NCBI RefSeq assembly: GCF_016908395.1
Contig: NZ_JAFBDU010000004.1
Coordinates: forward strand, 186,001 to 250,000
Direction of reading: 5' to 3'
DNA: 64,000 nucleotides
From: Metabacillus crassostreae
Lineage (GTDB): Bacteria > Bacillota > Bacilli > Bacillales > Bacillaceae
Numbering within the stretch: position 1 is the first letter of the stretch; every line of letters starts with the position of its first letter. Shown here in pieces: positions 8,081 to 15,684 of this stretch. Under the pieces are notes generated by a model, which worked only from the letters and a program-made list of their open reading frames with translations, made no database searches and was not told where the DNA came from. The translations under genes and the position numbers were made by a program.

Positions 8081-9508
8081 ATGAACTATCCACAAATAGC
8101 ACAAGAAATTTTAGCTGCAATAGGCGGAAAAGAAAACGTTTCTGCTGCTGCACACTGTGCGACAAGATTACGACTTGTTTTGCATGATGAAGAAAAGGTA
8201 GATCAAGAGAAATTAGATGAAATGGATATTGTTAAAGGGACATTTTCAACTGGAGGACAATATCAAATTATTATAGGATCAGGTACTGTCAACAATGTCT
8301 ATAATGAGCTATCAAAGCTTACTGGAATGGAAGAAATGTCAACAAAGGACGTTAGTAGTGCAGGCTCAAAGAAAATGAATCCACTTCAACGTTTCGTTAA
8401 GATGTTGTCTGATATATTTGTCCCGATTATTCCAGCAATTGTTGCCGGTGGATTATTAATGGGACTTAACAATCTATTAACTGCTTCTGATTTATTTGTA
8501 GATGGGATGTCACTTGTAGAAGCTAATCCAGGAATAGCTGATTTAGCAGCACTTATAAATACATTTGCAAATGCGGCATTTGTTTTTCTACCAATCTTAA
8601 TTGGATTTTCAGCTACAAAGCGTTTTGGTGGTAATCCATACTTAGGTGCAACACTTGGAATGTTAATGGTTCATCCAGATTTATTAAATGGATATAATTA
8701 CGGTGCAGCTTTAACAAGTGGGGAAATTCCGTATTGGAATATACTAGGTTATGAGATTGCAAAGATCGGTTATCAAGGAACAGTTTTACCAGTATTAGTA
8801 GCATCATTTATTTTAGCTAAAATTGAAACAAATTTACGTAAGATTACACCGTCTTCATTAGATAACCTATTAACACCGTTATTATCAATTTTTATTACAG
8901 GTTTATTGACGTTTACATTAGTTGGTCCACTAACAAGAACAGCAGGAAATCTTTTATCAGATGGTTTGATTTGGTTATATGATACAACAGGATTTATTGG
9001 TGCAGCACTATTTGGTTTAGCGTATGCACCAGTTGTTATTACAGGAATGCATCATAGCTTTATTGCTGTTGAAACACAGTTACTTGCTGATATTGCGAAA
9101 ACAGGTGGTTCATTTATTTTCCCTGTTGCAGCTATGTCAAATGTTGCCCAAGGTGCAGCAACACTAGCTGTTTTATTAATTACTCGTGATGCAAAAATAA
9201 AAGGTATAGCATCAGCAGCTGGTATTTCATCATTACTAGGTATTACTGAGCCAGCAATGTTTGGGGTTAACTTAAAGCTTCGCTATCCATTTATTGGGGC
9301 AATTGTTGGAGCTGCTGTAGCATCAGGATTTATAGGGCTTTTCAAAGTAAAAGCAATTGCATTAGGGGCAGCAGGACTTCCTGGAATTATCTCAATTAAA
9401 ACAGGTTCAATTACATTCTACGTAATCGGTATGATTATTTCATGCGCAGTAGCCTTCACTGTAACCTTTATTTTAGGAAAAAGAGCACTAAAAAAAGAAC
9501 AGAACTAA
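8081..9508 (+). CDS. scrA: PTS sucrose-specific EIIBC component
   Basis: 475 aa. It imports sucrose across the membrane and phosphorylates it to sucrose-6-phosphate. The N-terminal EIIB domain (about residues 1-90) has its phosphorylation cysteine in AAHCATRLRL (C26). The EIIC membrane domain (about 105-475) has around ten hydrophobic segments. There is no fused EIIA domain, so a separate EIIA-Glc-type protein must donate phosphate. The substrate is assigned from the neighbours: sucrose-6-phosphate hydrolase, fructokinase and a ScrR-type regulator. The start follows AAAGGGTGAGG. Confidence 0.92.
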   Translation: MNYPQIAQEILAAIGGKENVSAAAHCATRLRLVLHDEEKVDQEKLDEMDIVKGTFSTGGQYQIIIGSGTVNNVYNELSKLTGMEEMSTKDVSSAGSKKMNPLQRFVKMLSDIFVPIIPAIVAGGLLMGLNNLLTASDLFVDGMSLVEANPGIADLAALINTFANAAFVFLPILIGFSATKRFGGNPYLGATLGMLMVHPDLLNGYNYGAALTSGEIPYWNILGYEIAKIGYQGTVLPVLVASFILAKIETNLRKITPSSLDNLLTPLLSIFITGLLTFTLVGPLTRTAGNLLSDGLIWLYDTTGFIGAALFGLAYAPVVITGMHHSFIAVETQLLADIAKTGGSFIFPVAAMSNVAQGAATLAVLLITRDAKIKGIASAAGISSLLGITEPAMFGVNLKLRYPFIGAIVGAAVASGFIGLFKVKAIALGAAGLPGIISIKTGSITFYVIGMIISCAVAFTVTFILGKRALKKEQN

Positions 9509-9518
9509 TCAAATAGTT

Positions 9519-9556
9519 TAGGAGAATCAATCATTTAGACGATTCTCCTATGTTTA
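9519..9556 (+). terminator. Intercistronic hairpin, scrA/scrB
   Basis: TAGGAGAATC (9519-9528) and GATTCTCCTA (9541-9550) form a perfect 10-bp stem followed by TGTTTATTTT. The T-run is weak. It may act as a partial terminator or 3' stabiliser giving scrA more transcript than scrBK. Confidence 0.55.
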
Positions 9557-9614
9557 TTTTTAGAGACTTAAATAAATTATTCACGATATTTTCAATTTGA
9601 GGGGAACGAGCTTT

Positions 9615-11078
9615 ATGGAATGGACAAAAGAGATGAGATATCGTCGACTTGAAGAAATAGATATAAATGAAATGGAAGAATTAAAAAAGAAAGTAAATAA
9701 TAGTGAGTGGAGACAGAACTTTCACATTCAGCCTGAAACAGGATTATTAAATGATCCTAATGGTTTTTGCTTTTTTAATGGTGAATATCATTTGTTTTAT
9801 CAATGGTTTCCGCTAGGTCCAGTTCACGGACTCAAATACTGGTACCATACAAAGTCACAAGACCTTGTTACGTGGGAGAATGTTGGTGTGGGAATAAAAC
9901 CAAATCATGATTATGATAGCCATGGTGCCTATTCTGGAAGTGCAATCGAGCATAATGATACGTTATACTTAATGTATACTGGAAATACTCGTGACGAAAA
10001 CTGGGAACGTCATCCTTATCAGGTTGTTGCGACAATGAACAATCAAGGTAGGATGACAAAACCACAGCAAGCGAATATTACTGAAGTACCTTCTGGATAC
10101 ACTGATCATTTTAGAGATCCTAAAGTATGGAAATCAGGTGATTTATTTTATGCGATTATTGGGGCACAAAGAGAAAATCTAACAGGCTGTGCGGTATTAT
10201 ATAAATCGGATAATCTTCTTGACTGGACATTTTTAGGGGAAATGAAAACTCAGTTAAATGAGTTTGGATATATGTGGGAATGTCCTGACTATTTTGAAGA
10301 TAATGATCATGGTATATTCATTTTTTCTCCGCAAGGAATTGAGAAATCTGGTGATGAGTTTCAAAATATCTATCAATCAGGATATTTGGTTGGACAAAAG
10401 TTGGATTTAGAAATGAAAGAGTTTGCTCATGGGCGATTTTATGAGCTTGATCGCGGCTTTGATTTTTATGCTCCACAAACAACATTAGCTCAGGATGGTC
10501 GACGAATTTTAGTTGGGTGGATGGGATTGCCTGAAATTGATTATCCTACAGATCAGGATGGTTGGGCACACTGCTTAACATTACCACGAGAATTAACAAT
10601 TAAAGAAGGCAAATTAATTCAAAAGCCTATAGAAGAATTAAAAAAACTGAGGAAAACAAAACAAGTTATTGAAGCGACAATTTCAAATGAAACAATAAAT
10701 GTTTTTAAAGGAGTATCATTCGAATTAATTTGTGAATTAATAGAAATTGATAGTAATCAGTTTGGAATCGAAATACGTGCTAGTGATGATGAATATACAA
10801 GCATTATGTTTGATAGCATAGAAAAAGAGATTATAGTAGATCGTAGTAAATCTGGACAACCTGTGGCGAAAGAGTATGGTGAACAAAGAAAGTGTCTGAT
10901 TACAAATGGTCAAATTAAGTTCCATTTATTTGTTGATGTTTCGTCTGTTGAGGTATTTATAAATGATGGTGAAGAGGTATTTACTAGTAGAATTTTTCCT
11001 AGAAAAGAAAGTGATGAAATTCGCTTCTTTTCTAATGGTGGATCTACAACATTTTATGCTGAGAAATGGGATATTTAA
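9615..11078 (+). CDS. scrB: Sucrose-6-phosphate hydrolase, GH32
   Basis: 487 aa. Hydrolyses sucrose-6-phosphate to glucose-6-phosphate and fructose in the cytoplasm. The three GH32 acidic residues are visible: nucleophile D47 in LLNDPNG, transition-state D168 in FRDPK and acid/base E222 in WECPD. A five-bladed beta-propeller (about residues 35-340) is followed by a beta-sandwich. No signal peptide is present, consistent with an intracellular substrate. The ATG at 9615 is chosen: AGGGGA is correctly spaced, whereas the upstream in-frame TTG (9597) precedes this ribosome site. Confidence 0.93.
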   Translation: MEWTKEMRYRRLEEIDINEMEELKKKVNNSEWRQNFHIQPETGLLNDPNGFCFFNGEYHLFYQWFPLGPVHGLKYWYHTKSQDLVTWENVGVGIKPNHDYDSHGAYSGSAIEHNDTLYLMYTGNTRDENWERHPYQVVATMNNQGRMTKPQQANITEVPSGYTDHFRDPKVWKSGDLFYAIIGAQRENLTGCAVLYKSDNLLDWTFLGEMKTQLNEFGYMWECPDYFEDNDHGIFIFSPQGIEKSGDEFQNIYQSGYLVGQKLDLEMKEFAHGRFYELDRGFDFYAPQTTLAQDGRRILVGWMGLPEIDYPTDQDGWAHCLTLPRELTIKEGKLIQKPIEELKKLRKTKQVIEATISNETINVFKGVSFELICELIEIDSNQFGIEIRASDDEYTSIMFDSIEKEIIVDRSKSGQPVAKEYGEQRKCLITNGQIKFHLFVDVSSVEVFINDGEEVFTSRIFPRKESDEIRFFSNGGSTTFYAEKWDI

Positions 11079-11096
11079 TAAGGAGAGATGATTTTC

Positions 11097-12074
11097 ATGG
11101 GAAGTTTGTTTTCAATTGGTGAAGTGTTAATAGATTTTATTCCAGCACAAAAGGGGATGGCGCTAAAAGATGTCACTTCCTTTGAAAGAGCACCAGGAGG
11201 CGCGCCTGCAAATGTAGCCGCTGCCGTTGCAAAGTCAGGAGCAAATTCCTCAATGATTACAAAGCTTGGCGAAGATGCATTTGGTGATTTCCTTATCGAA
11301 ACATTAAAAAATGTTGGTGTGAACACAGACCATGTATTTAGAACAAATGAAGCTAATACAGCATTAGCTTTTGTTTCTTTAAAAGAAGATGGAGAACGAG
11401 ATTTTTCCTTTTATCGAAATCCTTCTGCCGATTTACTTTTAACAGAGGATGAAATTGAGGAGAGCTGGTTTAAAGAGGGAGATATTCTTCACTTTTGCTC
11501 TGTTGATTTAGTTGAAAGTCCGATGAAACAAGCACATAAAAAAGCGATGGGATATGCGAAAGAAAAGGGTGGAATAATTAGCTTTGATCCTAATGTGCGA
11601 TTGCCCTTATGGAACTCTCCTGAAGAGTGTCGTGAGACGATTTTATCTTTTATTCCAGAAGCTCATATTTTGAAAATATCTGATGAAGAGCTGGAATTTA
11701 TAACTGGAATAGCAAATGAGGATGAAGCAATATCTTCATTATTTACCGGTGATGTTAAGGCAGTAATATACACACGTGGTGCTAAAGGTGCTGAGCTTTA
11801 TGTACAGAACAAAAGCTATCAATCGAATGGCTATAAAGTTGACGTACAAGATACGACAGGAGCTGGCGATGCTTTTATCGGTGGATTTTTATATAAGCTT
11901 CTCGAGAAGAACGTATCGCTTTCTGAACTAGAGTCAATACTACAATCAGATCATCAAGAAATACTCTCATATGCTAATGCGAGTGGTGCTTTAACAACAA
12001 CAGGTAAAGGTGCAATATCTGCTTTACCAACAAAGGCAGAAATTTATGAGTTTATGACAAAGCATGAACAATAG
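11097..12074 (+). CDS. scrK: Fructokinase, PfkB/ribokinase family
   Basis: 325 aa. Phosphorylates the fructose released by ScrB to fructose-6-phosphate. PfkB signatures are visible: APGGAPANVAAAVAKSG near residues 35-50 and the anion-hole/catalytic segment DTTGAGDAFIGGF near 250-262. The ATG at 11097 is preferred over 11088 because AGGAGAG (11081-11087) would abut the earlier codon. It follows scrB by 18 nt and closes the sucrose operon. Confidence 0.9.
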   Translation: MGSLFSIGEVLIDFIPAQKGMALKDVTSFERAPGGAPANVAAAVAKSGANSSMITKLGEDAFGDFLIETLKNVGVNTDHVFRTNEANTALAFVSLKEDGERDFSFYRNPSADLLLTEDEIEESWFKEGDILHFCSVDLVESPMKQAHKKAMGYAKEKGGIISFDPNVRLPLWNSPEECRETILSFIPEAHILKISDEELEFITGIANEDEAISSLFTGDVKAVIYTRGAKGAELYVQNKSYQSNGYKVDVQDTTGAGDAFIGGFLYKLLEKNVSLSELESILQSDHQEILSYANASGALTTTGKGAISALPTKAEIYEFMTKHEQ

Positions 12075-12149
12075 ATATGTGGTTTGCGCCTTTAAATTTT
12101 CTTAATAACACAGAAATTGCTTAGAAATTATTACAGAATGTTGGACAAA

Positions 12150-12503
12150 AATAAAAGAGGCTGGGACATAAGTATGTAAGTTAATGAAAAACCCGAATTA
12201 TTAGGTGATATTTCGATTAATCATTCGCCTAATAGTACGGGTTTTTATTTGCAGTCTTCAATAGAATTTTTGACTTTGTATACTAATTAAGAACTAGTGG
12301 AATGGAGCGGAAGACACTAGGGCACCTACTTAGAATAGAGGAAAGGCTGAGACCCCGTAGGAGTAGCTGTGGAGCACAGCTTCCTCCCCGTGGAAAGCGA
12401 GTGTCTGCAGCGCAATGGAACGAACTTGTTTCTTTCAGCTTATCTGAATTTAGATTTATTCGTTTTTTTATGACTTCTTTACTTATGTCCCAGCCTCTTT
12501 ATT
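12150..12503 (-). mobile_element. 354-bp repeat element with terminal inverted repeats, full copy B
   Basis: Bounded by near-perfect ~23-bp terminal inverted repeats: GAGGCTGGGACATAAGT (from 12157) and ACTTATGTCCCAGCCTC (12481-12497), with A/T flanks. Inside are a hairpin arm (AAAAACCCG...CGGGTTTTT, about 12186-12250) and the GC-rich core. Another full copy lies at 56016-56361 in the opposite orientation. It encodes no protein worth calling. It resembles a non-autonomous MITE-like or structured intergenic repeat; mobility is inferred only. It sits directly behind scrK and may double as a terminator. Confidence 0.7.
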
Positions 12504-12557
12504 GAAACTGAAATTTTTTACATTTATACGAAACTCGATAGTTACATGTTAGCATTT

Positions 12558-12695
12558 CTAATCTTTTTGTTGGGAACGTTGTTTAGAAGAGCTACTTTTA
12601 AATGAGCTTTCCTTATTTAGTCTTCCATTAATAGCACGAAGATTTTTAACAGGTAAGTTATTATTTGGTGCTGCTTGTTCATTCCAATCAGACAT
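12558..12695 (-). CDS. Small hydrophilic protein, 45 aa
   Basis: Reads MSDWNEQAAPNNNLPVKNLR then a Ser/Lys/Gln-rich tail ending QQKD. The ribosome site AAAGGTG lies 9-10 nt upstream of the ATG. It starts 20 nt after the stop of the upstream 75-aa gene on the same strand, so the pair is probably an operon. Family not recognised. Its small size, Asn/Ser/Lys/Gln richness and lack of hydrophobic segments are like many minor spore or stress proteins, but nothing in the sequence proves this. Confidence 0.55.
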   Translation of the reverse strand: MSDWNEQAAPNNNLPVKNLRAINGRLNKESSFKSSSSKQRSQQKD

Positions 12696-12715
12696 CTTAG
12701 CTTCACACCTTTCGT

Positions 12716-12943
12716 TTATTCTTCTTCTACCTTTTTTCCTCTCATAAGCTTCTCAAATTCAACCATTGAGGGATCAGTGACGATAGGGTGATAAAATGGA
12801 TTTTTTTCCTGGTGGAATTCATTATCTTTATCCATTTTAATCCCCATTTGAGCACCTGCTGTTGAAAGGGAGTCATTGATAATTGATTCTCTTTCACCAT
12901 CTGAATGTGGTGTAACTTCTGAATTTTGGTTCCTTCTATCCAC
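12716..12943 (-). CDS. Small acidic hypothetical protein, about 75 aa
   Basis: A hydrophilic protein beginning DRRNQNSEVTPHSDGERES and ending MRGKKVEEE, without membrane segments. The GTG at 12943 is favoured because GGAG lies 9 nt upstream. In-frame ATGs at 12958 and 12952 precede or overlap that ribosome site. It precedes the 45-aa gene on the same strand by 20 nt. Function unknown; two consecutive tiny hydrophilic genes suggest a spore- or stress-associated operon as a guess. Confidence 0.55.
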   Translation of the reverse strand: MDRRNQNSEVTPHSDGERESIINDSLSTAGAQMGIKMDKDNEFHQEKNPFYHPIVTDPSMVEFEKLMRGKKVEEE

Positions 12944-13043
12944 AACTATCATCTCCATTAAAAGTGTTCATCTTATGATGAGTTAGCATAAAGGAAAATA
13001 TTCTTAAATATTGATACAGAGATAGAGAATAACTCAATCATTA

Positions 13044-13072
13044 TTGTCATTGTAAATGAATTATGCTATCAT
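13044..13072 (+). promoter_or_regulatory. Sigma-A promoter of a candidate small RNA
   Basis: TTGTCA (13044-13049), a 17-nt spacer and TATCAT (13067-13072) make one of the better promoters in the window. No start codon with a ribosome site follows before the terminator at 13202-13237, so the expected product is an untranslated RNA. Confidence 0.6.
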
Positions 13073-13078
13073 ATTTAA

Positions 13079-13237
13079 TGACTAATTTCTTGCTGTTATT
13101 AGTTACTTAAAGATCACTCTAGCAACAAAATTAAATGAAATCATACTTAAGATAATATGGTAAATGTGAGAAACTATTTTTTATATAGCTCGTCTGTCCA
13201 TGGCCTAACTTCTAAACAAGGAGTTAGGCCTTTTTTG
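13079..13237 (+). ncRNA. Candidate small RNA of about 158 nt
   Basis: It starts about 7 nt after a TTGTCA-N17-TATCAT promoter and ends at a strong terminator. The predicted 5' end folds into ACTAAT (13081-13086), an 11-nt loop TTCTTGCTGTT and ATTAGT (13098-13103). The loop is complementary, with one G-U pair, to AATAGCAAGAA in the 5' arm of the terminator at 14250-14291. Its 3' part matches AATAACAG (14869-14876) before the second DUF2294 gene. No convincing ORF is present. It lies divergently from the 75-aa gene. Existence and pairing are inferences from sequence. Confidence 0.4.
13202..13237 (+). terminator. Intrinsic terminator of the candidate small RNA
   Basis: GGCCTAACT (13202-13210) pairs perfectly with AGTTAGGCC (13222-13230), followed by TTTTTTG. 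No protein gene on this strand ends upstream, which is why a non-coding transcript is proposed. Confidence 0.8.
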
Positions 13238-13370
13238 TTTTTTACATTTTTAGGTTTATATTGACAATGAAACGGAAAAAGATAGTTACCACGAAATTTT
13301 CCTTTCTTGATAATAAATAAAATATAATATCTACAAAAAATCGATTGCTATTTGAAAAGGGGGAACAATA

Positions 13371-14066
13371 TTGAAAAAAATCGATCGTTACTACCAGGAA
13401 GAACTCCTCCTACTTAGTAGTACTTTAAGTAAGCTGCTCAAAAGAAGATTTGGAAAAGGCCCTGAGGCTTGCTCTCTGACTTTTCACTCAAATAAAATAA
13501 TTGTACATATTCGTAACTTTATTACTCCAGCTGAAGATGTGTTAGTTCATAATGATCAATTAAGATTAGCACATTTATTTCGTACTTCTGTCATGGAGAC
13601 TGTATTTAGAGAGTTTGCAGATGAAGCAACAAATGTTTTGGGTGTGACATTTAATTCGTATTTTGATGATTGGAACTATGAAGAAAACAGTGGAATGTTG
13701 TTGCTGGAAAATATGAGCTCACTATCGTGGGAAGAGACACAACTCAATCCAATTCTAAGAGATAAGCTTTTTGATAAAATGGTCCAAATCTGTTCAGAGA
13801 TTCACAAGGCTCCAAACAAATTAGAAATTGTAAGTATTAATCCAAATATGTATATGATTGAAAGTCAGGGGATACTATTACAGGTTGAGAAAATACTCTT
13901 TAGTAAAGGCCACTTAAATATCATACAAGATCGATCATTTGAGATTAAAGATTGTTATTTGGAGCATAAGGATAGTTTACAGCGTGTTTTTGAAACAAAA
14001 ATAAATCAAATGTATTTAATGTGGGATTATGAAAAAGACAGAAGTCTCTTGTTTATTCATTTGTAA
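13371..14066 (+). CDS. DUF2294 (MpsC-like) protein with two tandem domains
   Basis: 231 aa; TTG start behind AAAAGGGGG. Residues about 8-115 form a DUF2294 domain: RRFGKGPEACSLTFHSNKI, then the helix-breaking NFITPAEDVL and the ending YFDDWNYEENSGMLLLE. Residues about 125-231 are a diverged second copy (MYMIESQGILLQVEK, ending MWDYEKDRSLLFIHL) that lacks GKGP. Most family members have one ~120-aa domain. The family name MpsC comes from the membrane-potential-generating system of Staphylococcus, but no MpsA/MpsB partners are nearby, so function is unknown. No signal peptide or membrane segment. Paralogous to the gene at 14924. Confidence 0.7.
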   Translation: MKKIDRYYQEELLLLSSTLSKLLKRRFGKGPEACSLTFHSNKIIVHIRNFITPAEDVLVHNDQLRLAHLFRTSVMETVFREFADEATNVLGVTFNSYFDDWNYEENSGMLLLENMSSLSWEETQLNPILRDKLFDKMVQICSEIHKAPNKLEIVSINPNMYMIESQGILLQVEKILFSKGHLNIIQDRSFEIKDCYLEHKDSLQRVFETKINQMYLMWDYEKDRSLLFIHL

Positions 14067-14134
14067 TTACCTGATCTTTTTAATTTCGTTTTCTATAAAA
14101 TAGTTGGTAAAAAAGATAACCTGACAAAACCTCA

Positions 14135-14163
14135 TTTACAATAATTCTATTTTTTACTATTAT
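14135..14163 (+). promoter_or_regulatory. Promoter of the 14334 gene leader
   Basis: TTTACA (14135-14140), 17-nt spacer, TATTAT (14158-14163). Transcription from here would run through an ~80-nt leader into the terminator at 14250-14297 before reaching the coding region. Confidence 0.45.
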
Positions 14164-14249
14164 TAATATATAGTCATATAGAAATGACCGATATTTCATT
14201 AACGTGTAAAATGAGCAATGTACATGCAATCTTTTAAACTATCATTATG

Positions 14250-14297
14250 CCAAAATAGCAAGAAATTAGCTTATCTATCTTGCTGTTTTGGTTTTTT
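14250..14297 (+). terminator. Leader terminator (possible attenuator) before the helical protein gene
   Basis: CCAAAATAGCAAGA (14250-14263) pairs with TCTTGCTGTTTTGG (14278-14291), then TTTTTT. It could simply end the upstream DUF2294 transcript. However, a promoter lies between that gene and the hairpin, and the next start is 37 nt downstream, so an attenuator is possible. The 5' arm is complementary to the loop of the candidate RNA at 13079. Confidence 0.65.
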
Positions 14298-14333
14298 ATA
14301 TAGAACGAATCAAAATGAATAAAGGGTGTTCAA

Positions 14334-14756
14334 ATGAAAAGATCTGAGGAAAGTTGTATGAATCTAACATATGAGTACTCATATTCATTAAAGATACTTA
14401 ATAATCTAGGGTCACAGACAATTGAGGAAATTAATGTGATAATTAATAGTATCAATAAAACCATGAGTTTAAAGGAAGAAAAGAATGTACCTACTAACAT
14501 ACACTTGAAAACTTCTTTTCTGGATCTTTTAAATTTAAAAAATCAAAGTATGAAGCTAATATGTAGTGAAGATGTTGATCGGGAATTAATAATTAATATT
14601 GTTTCAAGCATTGTGTTGATTATAAGTGAAATGACTAAATATATAGAGCATGTAAAAGTCACATTGAACAATTTAGACATAACAATGAACTCTAAGATTA
14701 CAACTAGCTATGAATTAGAGTATTTAACTTACTTACTAGAAGAACTTATTAGATAG
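14334..14756 (+). CDS. Hypothetical all-helical protein between two DUF2294 genes
   Basis: 140 aa; a second ATG nine codons in (14358) is possible, but AAAGGGTG supports 14334. The protein is Leu/Ile/Asn-rich with heptad-like spacing. A middle segment IINIVSSIVLIISEMT (about residues 85-100) is hydrophobic but short. Family not recognised. It sits between two paralogous DUF2294 genes with its own leader terminator and a 3' terminator, so it is probably a separate unit in the same functional cluster. Confidence 0.55.
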   Translation: MKRSEESCMNLTYEYSYSLKILNNLGSQTIEEINVIINSINKTMSLKEEKNVPTNIHLKTSFLDLLNLKNQSMKLICSEDVDRELIINIVSSIVLIISEMTKYIEHVKVTLNNLDITMNSKITTSYELEYLTYLLEELIR

Positions 14757-14777
14757 AAACAGAACGCTCAGTTATCA

Positions 14778-14806
14778 AGCATATTTTTTAAAAATATGCT
14801 TTTTTG
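14778..14806 (+). terminator. Terminator of the helical protein gene
   Basis: AGCATATTTTT and AAAAATATGCT form a stem (about 14778-14800) with a short loop, followed by TTTTT. It begins about 20 nt after the stop codon. Confidence 0.75.
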
Positions 14807-14923
14807 TGTTTTTGAAGGGAAGGTTGAGTATACTATTACAAAATCATTAGAGCACTAATTCATGCCAAAATAACAGTAACATGCTAGAATAATCATATTT
14901 ATTTTATGAAAAGGTGGATTTGC

Positions 14924-15604
14924 ATGGACCAGGATAGATTAAATTCGATCAGCAGTCTAACTAGTAAGTTACTAAGGAAAAATTTTGGTAAGGGTCCCCA
15001 GTCATGTCAGGCTACTATTTGCAAGCAACACTTTGTTATCTATATACAGGGCTTTATTTCCCCAATGGAAGAAGTTTTGATTCAACAGGGGCAACAAGAA
15101 CAGGTTGAGAAGGCACGAGCAGTGATTATTGAGCATGTGATAGAGGAGCTAAAGGGAATTATTAAAGTAACTATAGATCGTGAGGTAGAAGAGAGTTATC
15201 ATGATTGGAACTTTCCTAATAACTCGGGATTAATCTTTTTTGTATTAAATGAAGAAATAATAGAGAATTGTAATGAAAATAGCATGCTTATACAAAAATT
15301 AGAAAAAGAAATAGCAAGAATAAGTGAATTAGTTCAAAAAGTCCCTGATATCATTCATGTTTACCCTTTATCACAAACAATATATTTAGTTGAGAGGAAG
15401 GGTATATTAATTCCAATTGAAAAAGCATTAATTGCGAAGGGATTTTCGAATGAGCTGAAAATAACAAAGGATGAATTAGAGAAAAGCTATTTCCATCGAT
15501 ATGGAAAATTTGATGAAATTTTTAACAATAGTATTAAAGATATTTTTATTGATTGGAACTTCAAAGAAGATAAATCATTAATGGCGTTTGTTTTTCATAC
15601 ATAA
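14924..15604 (+). CDS. DUF2294 (MpsC-like) protein, second paralogue
   Basis: 226 aa. Same two-domain plan as the gene at 13371: domain 1 has RKNFGKGPQSCQATICKQH, GFISPMEEVLI and YHDWNFPNNSGLIFF. Domain 2 (about 125-226) has IYLVERKGILIPIEKALI and ends IDWNFKEDKSLMAFVF. The DWNF/DWNY-x5-8-[GS]L ending occurs in both halves of both proteins, indicating an internal duplication before gene duplication. The ATG at 14924 is chosen: AAAAGGTGG is well placed, while ATG 14906 lies upstream of it. Cytosolic; function unknown. Confidence 0.7.
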   Translation: MDQDRLNSISSLTSKLLRKNFGKGPQSCQATICKQHFVIYIQGFISPMEEVLIQQGQQEQVEKARAVIIEHVIEELKGIIKVTIDREVEESYHDWNFPNNSGLIFFVLNEEIIENCNENSMLIQKLEKEIARISELVQKVPDIIHVYPLSQTIYLVERKGILIPIEKALIAKGFSNELKITKDELEKSYFHRYGKFDEIFNNSIKDIFIDWNFKEDKSLMAFVFHT

Positions 15605-15625
15605 GGGTAAGGTTTAATAAACACT

Positions 15626-15678
15626 AAAAAAGGATAGATTAAACTAGTCGCCACACTAATCTAATCTATCCCTTTTTT
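15626..15678. terminator. Bidirectional terminator between the DUF2294 gene and the 3D-domain gene
   Basis: AAAAAAGGATAGATTA (15626-15641) pairs with TAATCTATCCCTTTTTT (15662-15678). A/T tracts on both sides serve the convergent genes. Confidence 0.8.
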
Positions 15679-15684
15679 GTAAGA

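Noticed and set aside
12302-12505. 67-aa open frame inside repeat copy B (and similar frames at 6416-6604, 56092-56283, 61216-61476, 61392-61604)
   Set aside because: All lie in the GC-rich repeat element, where stops are rare. They lack ribosome sites and read the structured core, so they are artefacts.
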